Part shown: positions 10,965 to 22,500 of the stretch, in pieces
Layout of the letters: each line of letters begins with the position of its first letter
How positions within the stretch are numbered: position 1 is the first letter of the stretch
Assembly: GCA_963931865.1 (NCBI GenBank)
Contig: OZ007511.1
Coordinates: 9,662,603 to 9,726,602, forward strand
Length of the DNA: 64,000 bases
Direction: 5' to 3'
DNA from: Axinella damicornis
Lineage: Eukaryota; Porifera; Demospongiae; Axinellida; Axinellidae
Notes under the pieces: generated by a model
Databases searched by the model: none
Told to the model about the DNA's origin: nothing
What the model saw: the letters and a program-made list of their open reading frames with translations, nothing else
Translations under genes and position numbers: made by a program

Positions 10965-11937
10965 AAATGTGATCATCTTCCCAAAGGTGAATCTTCTGCA
11001 AAACCCAAACGTTTACATCAAGTGGAAACAGAGTGCCAATCTCCCGGAGGTTCTATACGATGCCAGTGCCGTCCTAGTGGACAAGTTCGTATATGCAGGA
11101 GGAGGAACATGCCAGATGATTGGTGGGTTCGACAACGAGTTCACAGTCTTGAAATACGACTATACCAACGACACCTGGTGCAGCTTACCCATGCTTTCAC
11201 GGCACAAATTTGCACTTGCATGCTACAAGAGCCAGCTGGTATTGATCGGTGGAGCTGTACCAATCAAGGTGACTGCAAGTTGGAAGGTACAATACTGCGA
11301 CTCTCTCCTCGTCTGGGATGACAAAGAGCATAAGTGGACCGAACCCTACCCCCCCATGCATGAGACACGCATGCAACCATCAGCTGTGGGCTATGGCATC
11401 CACATTGCAGTTGCTGGAGGGACCAATACAAGTATACTGGACAGTGTTGAAGTGTTTGATGGAAACAGCTGCCAGTGGTACAGAGCGTCTCCTCTCCCCT
11501 CCAAAGTGTACTGTGCTACAGCAGCACTGTTGCGCAATACGTGGTATATAATGGGAGGGTTCGGGCTAAAGAAGGGGGTGTGTCACGTTTCACTCCCCTC
11601 GCTCATCACAGAAGCGCTGGAAAAGGAAGCCAAGCGATTGTGTAAATGGGAGTCACTACCAAATACGGAATTCGCGTACGCCACGGCCGCTGTTTTTGGC
11701 GACTCACTTCTAGCGATCGGAGGTTCAAAATCCATTGGTGTAACTGACGCAGTTCATGTATACTTCACTGACAAGAAGATGTGGCTTCCAGTTGAAGACT
11801 CATTACCGTATCCTTTTGGAGGGACAGTCTCTGTTGTTTTACCGACTGGAGAACTGCTGCTTATTGGAGGCGCCACTGACATGCTTCGTTACAAGCACAC
11901 ATTCCGAGGTGTCCTAGAATTAAGCTGTGAAGATTAA
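10965..11937 (+). CDS. Kelch beta-propeller exon (C-terminal part of the RING/TRAF gene)
   Basis: About 324 residues of Kelch repeats ending at TAA 11935-11937. Blade signatures are visible as paired glycines followed by aromatic residues: FVYAGGG, LVLIGGA, IAVAGGT, WYIMGGF, LLAIGGS and LLLIGGA, roughly six blades. Trp positions of the D strand are also present (NDTWCSLP, EHKWTEPY, SCQWYRAS, LCKWESLP). There is no suitable ATG at the beginning: the frame opens after TAA 10957 and the only ATG nearby is out of frame. A splice acceptor (ATTTAG|A) at 10964 is therefore the likely start. With the RING, TRAF fingers and coiled coil of the upstream exon, the predicted product would be an E3 ligase or adaptor whose substrate is held by the Kelch propeller. 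The gene is convergent with the minus-strand Death-domain gene. Confidence 0.82.
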
Positions 11938-13247
11938 TAATATTATTATTATCATCTTTGTATTCGATGACATGTTCGAACGTTCATTAACGGGACTAAT
12001 TAACAGTCTCCTGTTTAGAGCTCAGCTTTCCATGTGAAGTGCATATCAGAACCTGCGTGATCAGTTTGCCAGATGTACATTAATTGGACTCAGAATCTCG
12101 GGTAGTTTTAATACACGACTGTACATGTCAAGAATGTGATTTCCTGTCAGATAGTCAGAGTGGGGTGCGCGTGGATGTGACATGTGACAAAGTCTTCTGG
12201 GGAGGGCTATAATAATAGACTTTATTGATAGAGCTGGCCATTAACACCTCCCAATATTGCCATTGCCCTGCATGCACCAAAGTATAATATACTACAGCTA
12301 GTTGACTTTGATCAATCAACTGCATTCTTACAGGAAAGTATACAACATTGTAAGATGTAGCCTAGTAGCTACATAGCTGTATCATTGTTAATAATAACAA
12401 TAATATAGGGACTAATAATATAGGGAGACACTTATAATTTGAACCATCTTGTCAACTAGGTCGTCAGTACCCTATTTTGGAATGAATCATTCCATCGTGT
12501 TCGATAAAACTATGCTAATGTTGTAGAGTGCATCTTACCACCACACTGCATGGGCTGGTCTCGGCCAGGCCAAGTGTGTGACAGTGCATGGGCCAAGCCC
12601 CATGCATGTGTGTACAATTAAGGGTGTGCTGTGTGACTGCAAGCGGTCAATACTATACTGAGACATGATGCAGCATGTTCGTCTACTGGTGACAGGATCA
12701 CCCAACTGTGTAGGTGTATGCGTGTCAGTTGGTGTGTGTGTGTGTGCAGTGTGAGGCTGCTACATGCAGGCTCGTTTTATTTCCCTCATTGAGGATTCAG
12801 GCTGCTAGTCTTTTTATTTATTTTTCTCCCTCGTGGATAGAGGCTGCTATATAGGCTTGCCCCCCTCCTCCCTTGCTGCTACTAGCCCTTTGTTGTTTCA
12901 TGCATGGAGGAAGAGGAAGCCACTGCTTTAACTCTTTACCAACCATAACAAACAGCTTAAGCTAGCTACGTACTGTACATAAGTAAGGCTCAAAAGTCAA
13001 CGGGTATAGGAAGTTGTGAACCAATCTTTGCTTTGGGGGTGCACGTTGATTTGCAGGCCCTGAGTTACACTCCGCAGATAGTCCTGCACTGTGCACAATA
13101 AAACAAAGTAAGATTGTTAACCAGTGTTAAATTAAACAGAATAAGATACATGTGCATCGAAACTTGCCATGTACGGATGGACTTGGGTGAAGAGCAGACT
13201 ATTAACATAGATACAGCTACAGTGTATGATCAAGCTATCATGGTATG

Positions 13248-13555
13248 TCACACGACATGGATGAAAATCGACTTAACATCTTCAATCTCTTCAGCAAGAG
13301 TAGTAAAGTTAGAGTCCCTCAGCACTTGGACCAGTGTTCTCCACGTCACTGGTTGCTGGCCAAGGCCTTGCACCCAACTCTTCAGAATCCCCAAGGCACC
13401 ATGCTTTTCAGCAACAGCATCAACTTTTGTCCCGTCCTCATCTGACAGAAGAAAAATCCCAAACGTCAGGTAGTTTGTGCCTATAGTCTGAGGGACATTG
13501 ATCTCTCCATTCCTGCCGGGGAATTTGAGCATTTCCAGCAACGACGGCTTGTTGT
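13248..13555 (-). CDS. Gene 1 terminal exon: Death domain
   Basis: Acceptor GAACACAG|AC enters in phase 1 and the exon ends at TGA (13248-13250). The 101 residues have the Death-fold pattern common in sponge proteins: IGTNYLTFGIFLLSD (helix 1), DGTKVDAVAEKHG, ILKSWVQGLGQQPVTWRTLV and LVQVLRDSNFTTLAEEIED, with the conserved W-x6-P-x-TW-x2-L spacing of helices 4-5. The exon is near-identical to 33963-34270. Mostly conservative amino-acid differences between copies suggest purifying selection. Confidence 0.85.
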
Positions 13556-16500
13556 CTGTGTTCAAACAGATTAAAAAGGCAAAACTCTTCACTTAGTTGC
13601 ACATGCAGAGGATAGCACTAAATAATTATGTCTTGTATGCTATTTATCACGGTCACCTAGCTCATCCTCTGTAGGTCCAGAAAGGTCACCCGGAGTAGAC
13701 TGGGAAGGGTGGGGATCACTACCTATGGAGAACATACAAGCGAATACAGCAGTCCTTGAGTATACAGACCTAGAACCGTTCCACCGTGCCTCCCAGGCTG
13801 TTTCCACATCTGATTCAACTATTGATCACCTACTGTGCCACTTCTTCATTCTGATACCTACGTACACAGACATTAATGGCAGTGTACGGTTGCAAACATG
13901 TAACCGTATGCCACCGTACACTGACATTAGGCCTTCCCCTTTACTATAAACAACCAATACTGTATAGCGCATTTCATGGGTCTCAATTTTCGCGAATAGC
14001 TCCTTGAGAACATTTTGTTGAAAGCAAATTCACCATACAAATGACACACCCACACAATTGGCGTAGTGGACTGCATCTGAAGGCTCCCGTGTGCGGCGAA
14101 CTCCAGCATAGCGTTGTCAATTGAGTCTAATACCTCGTACTCTGCTGCTTGCTTCCCCACTTTGACACTCTCAGCATTCGTTCTCAGATGACCTTCGAGC
14201 TGGTAGCTTCAGTACTGGCAGCAGATATCGCACACGATGGTACCTCTTGGGAGAGCTCTCCATGTTTGAGTACTGTCCGTCCTCAATCTTGAAGTACACA
14301 AACAAAGCCATCTAGCCATCATGCACGTACATTGGAATACTATCCACGTGGCCACGAGGTGCACAACAATCGTCAAAAATTTCGTCAAAATAATTTTGTG
14401 AATGATCTTGAAATTTGCAAAACGAACTTTTAAGTGCTATACAGTAGCTGGTATAGTATGGCCTGGGAACAAGCCAACTTCAGGGCAAGGTAAGGAGTGT
14501 CTCTGGAACTAGAACAGTGGAATGGAAAATAGAATGGACTACGGAATCCCTAAAAAACATCCAGAGATATTTAATTTCGGGACGTTATATTTAGCGGACC
14601 GGAGGACCTGGAGAAGTGAGACCAGGGGAACCGAGGACCCGAGGATCTTCAGCTGTTATGTTGGACAGAAACGCAACTACAAGTAATCTGTGCTGATGTA
14701 AAAACCCAAACTCAAACAGCTATGTCGTTGTCTTGAGTATGCAAGTCAGCTTTGCACAACCGGATTAATTACATCAATCCCACGCCGTAGTTCTGGGAAC
14801 GAGGGTAGATTTATGGACGGGATTATAGTTCAAAGTGCAGTGCTAATGATACTAGTCCTAAAGACAAAGGTCAAATGGATTTTCATTGCCTCGTGTACGA
14901 TGTAGTGTCGTGGATGCAAATGGAGAACGAGGTATGTACACATGAATGGTGGCTGTTTACTACAGTACCGGAGTAGTTTTCTAAGCTCGCTTCTGATTGG
15001 TTCACTTAGGTCACTTACGTCATACAGTGCATACTTAGGGTATATTATGGCAGGTTAGGGTGTGGTTTATATTGTTATATAGCCAATAGAATTGAAGCTT
15101 TGAAAACCACTCCGGGATAGCTGCCTGTTTACTAACTCATAGTCCGTTCTGGCTTGATTTGGCCTGCATTGATGTATTCGTCCTCAAAGACTTAGGGGTC
15201 AAAGGTCACTGCATATAATTCAACAGTCATGTTCTGTATGTAGCCTTACCTGCAATCAAAGAGATTCTTCTGACAGAGTGGAAACGGATGATAGAAGCTG
15301 GACAATAGTGTGAAATACTACCGCCTGCTGTAGCTACGTAGATAAAATTCATAGTCCATTCCACAGTGCCATTCCATATTCCAGTTAGAGTCACCCCAAG
15401 ATAAATGCCTGATACCATATAGCAGGTTATTTTCGTGGGGTGCCAATTTTCGTTATTTTCGTGACTCATCAACAAGTCACGAAATTTTCAACCCATAATC
15501 GCGCTGTGCAACACGCAGCTACGTGCCATCGTTCAAGTACACTGTATGGCTCTTCATAGCTGTACCTGCGTGACTGCATCCCGTTGACAGTGTCCTCGAT
15601 TGACAGGATCCTCTATCACCAGCTGTCCCTCACGTTGTGATCGAATTGGACCATAGCTAGATGACTGGACCCAGGCGACGAAAAACAAGGCCAGTAACTC
15701 TCACCACAGCAAATCGATCGATACGCTTGCCATTCTAGCGTTAGCATGTTAGTTCTTCTCTAACACTGGCCTCCCAATTGTCTTGTACTGATGAATTAGC
15801 GTTGCACTCACGCTATACAGTGAAGCGCAATGTCATTGAAACTGTACTTCGGCCATGCGCCATCACACATGTGTACTAATTTTCGTATTACGTCATCCGC
15901 GGCGATAATTAACGTGAACGCGGGCGCCACGAAATTAGAACCACGAAAATTAATTCCGATGACCGTATCCAGCATTTCACAAAAATTTCCACACACGAAA
16001 ATAACCCGCTATACGGTATACAGATACTAGCCTCGTTCCCAGGCCCACACGCGGAACGCGGAAGTGGGCCTGGTGACACTTGGCAAAATTCCCGTATGTG
16101 CTGAGCTCAGCAGTCTTGATTTCGGGTAGGCGAATCACGTTCGTCCATTGCCAATTACTGCGTAGTAATTGCATTCTTTACCCCGTGAAAAGTGTAGCCG
16201 TTTGATAAAACCGCTGTTCTTGCCTTCAAGACTCACCTCTGGTCGCTCCTTGACAAGGACTTTCTACTTAGCCATCATCAACAGCTACCTTTCGCGTGAT
16301 TTCGAACGCATCAAAGTAAGGAATGTAATCGCTTATGCAATTATGCTGACTGTGCACATACGGGAATTTTGCCAAGTGTCACCAGGCCCTCTTCCGTGTT
16401 CCGCGTGAGGGCCTGGGTACGAGGCTATACAGATATACCCGTGAGTGGGTGGAGCCTCACCAGCAAATGCCATTGTCTGCTCTTGGAGAGGTTCTGATTG

Positions 16501-19500
16501 GGTGTTGCCATTTTCTCTGACTTCAATATTCTCTGTGGGTATATCAGAAACAACACCAACTTGCTATAAGAAGTTCAAAACTAAGTAGTCCACAGTTATG
16601 CCAAACATTGGAAAGCCAGTGACTTTGGTACTACATGAATGATATCCAGCACTCCAATGCCAAGACGACAAAAGGGCAACTACTCACCGCAAAAATTGAA
16701 ATTACGTTACGTGGGTTCAAAGTTCAATGGCTCCTAATGGAATATTGATCGCTTAATTTTGCAACTTCGAACGCGCGTAACAACTGAACGCGTAGGACTT
16801 CCCGTTCGCAACTCAAGATTATTGTACGCATACTTGCTCGCTATTGTCCGATGGAGTTGCAAACCGGAAGTCCTACGCGTTTGGAATTTATGCGCGTTAT
16901 AAGTACCGCGTACGATCAAAATGACCTTGCATATCGAGAACGTTCAAGCGCCCATAACTTAGCTCGTGTAAGTCCGATTGAAAACATAAAACTACCATTG
17001 TGATCAGCAATCAACGTGCTCTCTGATGGTATAATAATCTCGGTTTTGACAAAATGCGGTGAATGGGTGGTTTATGCTTAGAAGGTCACATAATTATGAT
17101 GAAACACTTCATGCACAATCATAACAGAGCAGTGATCAGTTCACCTGTGCTGTCTATGTCCAGGTTTTCTCCACATGTCTCCGAGGCAGTTCCTATAGAC
17201 AAAAAGTTTGTCCAGTTCTACTATCACAGCCAATATCTCGAAATATGATACGCGCTAGCATGTGGGCGCATAGCCTCATTCCCAGGCCCAAGAGAGGGAG
17301 GAGAAAAGGGCCTGGTTTCCACTGTTTGCACATGCGCTTAATTATCTGTAACCGTAACATGTATTCATAAGGGGGAGGGTGCAAATGACAAGTCACATGG
17401 TCGAGGGTGTGACGCTACCTATTTTGCTACACTGGTCCTCGATCCGCGAGATTAGGGGCAAAACAACCACACTGCCACCAGCAACAGACTTACCGGACAT
17501 TCTTTATTTAAACAAACGGAAGAGTCTGGTAGCATACTGACTCCACCCGGTCGGTGCGACGGTAGCCACACGAAAACATCCCATCGTTCAATCGCAGGTC
17601 GCTGTTCTAGCTCAATTCAGGAGCGCCTTACCGCCTGAGGACATAGGAAAGCACGATCGAGAACTGTTGTTACGCACGCCACTACTAAGTACTCGCTGGC
17701 TAGTTAACTGTACGGATCACGTTATCCACTTCGACGTCACAAGTAATCGAACATCCATGGTGCCGGTGGAATTCCACCGCTAGTTAGCGCATGCGCAAAC
17801 AGTGGAAACCAGGCCCTTTTCTTCTCACCGTCTTGGGCCTGGGAACGAGGCTAGCGGGTGCAGTGCTTGTCAACGCTCACATTGGTAGCCACTCCCAATA
17901 CATTTTCAATGGAACAGTACGGTCTGTGATACCATAAGTGGGTGTGTCCAATCGCTCGTGACTTCATCATGCAAGTTGCCTATTAGTCGATTACCATAGG
18001 CGCTCTAATTATGCGTCGCTCAAAAAATTAAATGCAACGCAACAATAGAAATTCGGCCAGCCAAACGGCGATGAACTTCGACGCATGATTAGAAAACACC
18101 TCGCTAGGTATTAAAGTCAGACGAGAGTAGACAAGGCTATTGCATAGCGGTTGTGGTTGTCGGACTGTCACTGCCTTTTCTCCTACATGGGGCGTCCGTA
18201 TCCTGGGGCACAGAATACATAAGTGAGTTGCTGCCTCGTACCTTCACTGATGTCCCAGCCATATCACAACTGTGTCTTTATACATCAAGGTTCACAGGCA
18301 GTGATGTGATGAGCCCTCTTCGCCGTTCAATTAGAAAGGACGCATAATTAGAGCGCCTACGGTAGTCATGAAAGCTAATAGCCAATTAGTCGACTAGGGC
18401 TAGTCGTTCAAGCCTTATACGACAGCAAATCGATGTTGGCAGTATGATTCATTGTACACGCTGAGTACTCAAACTGTTCATATCACGTGGAACACTTCTC
18501 ACCTACCATGATGTTATTGCCCCCCCCCCCCCCCCCCCCCCATCCTACACAGCTGGATCAGTGGACTACCTACCTGTCTCACGGTCCAACCTTGCCCTCT
18601 TCGCTGGACGACTTCCAGATGCCTCTGGTGTACACTCTGCACCTAGTTAATTTCGCGGTGGGGAAATATTTGTGGTATACACTGGTGTACCACGAAGATA
18701 TTTTTCCACAGCTACAGCATAACTGTCCTGTAGTACAGCTACAGTATAACTGTCCTGTAGTACAGCTACAGTATAACTGTCCATTAGTACAGCTACAGTA
18801 TATAACTGTCCTGCAGTAAGTTGCGCCAGCATGCATATGGATGGAATTGTTTATTACCAGAATTGGGTGTGACCATCCGTCGATACTGTGGATCCACCTC
18901 ACTGTGTGTTCCAAGTTTGGTGTTTCTCTTTCACTTAATTGGTTCTGGAGTTATCGTCTATCAAAGGCCTTAGGCTACGTATATAATGCACAATCACAAT
19001 AGAGCAGTAATCAGTTCACCTGTCTTGTCCACGCAGATCGTGTCCTCCCTCACTATGTTCTCCCCACATAATACCTCTGGGGTAGCACATACCACTGGGG
19101 TAGTTCCTATAGACAAAAATAAACAGGTTTATCAGGTGTGCCACTGGGGTAGTTCCTATAGACAAAAATAAACAGGTTTATCAGGTGTGCCATCCAGCGA
19201 GTGCTAGCATTGCTATTCTCCTCTACAGCCCTCCCACTCACCCACTAATGTCAATCATGCAATGAATATGCATGCGCAGTGTCTTTGCATCGCGCGCGTG
19301 CTTGCAATACGCGTACGCATTCCATGTATAAATAGGCGTGGTTTCGTGGGCCAGTGCACGTGCAGTAAGGTGCGAAGTCCAGTTGTGAGTGACTGAGAAG
19401 ATGGAAAGCGTCCCTTCGAGGAGGACGAACACATTAGCGAGGTAATCCTTTGCCTAACGCAAAGGTCCACGCTGAGTTAGCTCATTGTGGCGAACAGTTC

Positions 19501-22500
19501 TTAGCAGCAAGACATTCTCATACTACCGGCAGACCTCACCTATATTACACCGCGGAGTGGTCGAGCGGGGACAGCTAGCTCCGGCTCCACGGTATACAGT
19601 AGCGCCAGCAAAGATCCACACTGCGGTGCCTACACGTGTGCACACACAGTATCGTCTGGGGACGAGACTGCCGAAACCGCCCCCACGCAGTTTCAGTGTG
19701 ACGGATATATATATATAGCTATATATATGTGTGTGTAGAGGCATATGAAAACATGACATTGCGCTAAAATAACAATTTTGAGATAATCGCGTTTTTAAAT
19801 ACACTTTGAACTTTCTCTCATAACTTCCTTGTATTAAATCATATGAAGTCGTAGTTAACAGCATCCTGCTGGGCATTAAATGGGGAGTATTTTGATATGC
19901 TGCACGAGGTGCTACATGCCAAGTTTGTGAAAGACAGTTGAACGCTCGAGTTGAAGGAATCAAGGTTAGAGATGGAGTTCTCCCAAGGACAAGATCTGTG
20001 TTTTGGAGGTGATCACGCTGATTTACTGAGGCAAGAGTTTGAACAGATGGACAGAGAGTTTCATACTCCTTCCTCCAGTCCTGTCAAGCGCCAATCCAGA
20101 GGTGAGGCCAGCTCTGATCAAGAAACTGACTTGGAAACTGACTCTGAGAGCGAGTGTCTTGTAGACTACACTGATAAGAGCCCAATGGACAAGAAAGAAG
20201 AAGAAAACGTAATAGAGTTTTTGAGTAAGTCCTGTGGCTGCACCCAGGGTAGCAACAAGCAAGCCTGTTCAAAGCAGTTTACTAAAGAACACATTCCAGT
20301 GTATCGAAATAACTGCTTGGAGATGTCACGATCTGAACTGGACCTGGTAATTCTGACTGCCATCATGTGCTCTCGTCCACCGTCTGGTGAGAATTGCCGC
20401 AGTGCTAGAGCTAGAACGCATGAAGACATTCTTGTTTCTTCATTCAGTTTCCCGCTTTCGCTTGAACAATCTCCAGATTCATTATGACAAGTACGGAGTC
20501 ATCCCTCGCCTCCATGGAAACACACATCATGCACCAAAACACACAGCAACTATGGAAGACACAAAGAGGGCAGTCACATTTATCACAAACATGGCTGCTG
20601 TTCATGCATTACCTCTGCCAGGTCGAAATCGAACCAACAAGGATGAGCGATACCTCCTCCTTCCTTCAGACATGACGAAAGCATTTGTATATCGGAAGTA
20701 CAGAGATGCATGTACACAGGATTCTGTCGTTTCCTTTCAGAGAAGGAAGTATGGAATGAAATCCTACCATACGTTGTTACAGCTCGCCCTGCAACTGACC
20801 TCTGCTTTGTTTGTCATCAGATTAATAATGAGATCTGTCAACATGCCAGACAATATCAAGTCAGTGCGTCTGCAGCAGGCACAAGAACACTTGGATAGGG
20901 CACACACTGAGAGGGCATTTTATAATTCTCAATGTAAAGCTGACACAGCTTCCAGTACTCAGCAGTCTGACAGTGCATCATCAAATCCAACTACAATGCA
21001 TTATAATTATGACCATGCCCAGCAGGTCCACTTTCCCTACAGTCCGCAACAAACTGGGCCTGAGTACTTTAAGACAGCTCGAAAATGTGGGATATTTGGT
21101 GTTTGTTGCGAACCACGTTCCTTCCAGGTGAACTACCTTATAGATGAAGCTCAGGATGTTGGCAAAGGAGCAGATGCTACATTAAGCCTTTTACATCACT
21201 TCTTGTCCACACACAGCTTAAAAGAACAAGTAGTTGAGCTTCATGCAGACAACTGTGTGGGACAAAATAAGAACAATGTACACTACCTCCTGTGGCGTGT
21301 AATGACAGGCAAACACAAGGCAGCACATCTATCCTTCATGTTAGTTGGGCACACGAAGTTTGCCCCAGATCGTTTCTTTGGACTTTTCAAGCGATGCTTC
21401 ATTCGCAGCAACATCTCAACCCTTCATGACATTGAGCGTGCTGTGACAGAGTCCTCCTTAACTAGCCAAAACAAGCCTCAACTAGTTGCAAGTATAGATG
21501 GCAAGGAGAGGTATGTAACTTGGTATCAGTGGAGTTGCTTTCTGTCACAACATCTTCCAAATATCACTTCATACCACTCTTTCCGTGTTTCAGCTACGAG
21601 TCCTGGGATAGTGTTTGCACGTGAATACTCTGACACACCTGAAATCCAGTTTAATCTTTTGAAGAACACCCAGATCCGAAGAATTGATGCTGATGCAATG
21701 CCTGATACCATTGAACCAAAGGGATTAGATGCTAAGCGCCAGTGGTATCTGTAGGAACAGATAAGACCATTTTGTCCATCAACGCTGCAAGCAGATTTGA
21801 CTTGTCCTCACCCCTAGTGTTCCAAAGCCTGCATCAGACGCTGTAACTGCAACACAGCCATCATCTGTAGCAACCACACATGTGCAACTCAAAAGAAAAT
21901 TGCCAACTACCGTCCCTGATAACGGAACTGCAGCAACCACTTCTGAACCCTCTCTACCACCTAAAAAAGTCCGAAAGTGCACTGTATGTGGACTTTCTGG
22001 GCATAACAAGAGATCCTGCATGTCCTACTAAATAACTGATTTGGAACTAGAAATTTACATGTTCATCTGTATAAGCCAGTTTTTGCACACTTTCCAGTTT
22101 AATACCCACCATGTTTACAAATTTCAACTGTAAATAACTTCGCTAATGAAGTTAATTATCTTGTAATATTTATATTTCAGTATGATATCTATCTGAATAT
22201 GCAAAAATCTCAATTTTGACAAAATCACCCTAATGTCATGTTTTCATATGCCTCTACACATATTATATATACAGATGCAACGTGACTACACTGCATGATT
22301 AGTTGCCTGGCGCTAAGGCGCTCGGCAATAAAGTTAAAAAACGTATGGAGATGTACGTGGGGATAGCAGAACAGCAAAAAGTAAGAGAACAAGCAGGGAT
22401 GATGGCATAAAACAGTTCAGTATACAACCCCATCTTACATATCTTTCCACACAATACATGTATATAATGAGAAACGTATGTAGGGTGTTGTATACTGAAC

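Larger units (their letters stand above)
19732..22260 (+). mobile_element. 2.5-kb DNA transposon with 29-bp perfect terminal inverted repeats
   Basis: The termini at 19732-19760 and 22232-22260 are exact reverse complements over 29 bases (start TGTGTAGAGGCATATGAAAA). Weaker inverted similarity continues inward (AATTTTGAGAT / ATCTCAATTTT). The interior carries one plus-strand transposase-like gene. Flanks are AT-rich (TATATATATGTG and TATTATATATAC), so the target duplication cannot be fixed. The element is in a gene 1 intron in duplication copy 1 only. Confidence 0.85.

Noticed and set aside
13114..13473. Plus-strand frames across the Death exon (also at 33865-34289)
   Set aside because: Shadows of the minus-strand Death-domain exon.
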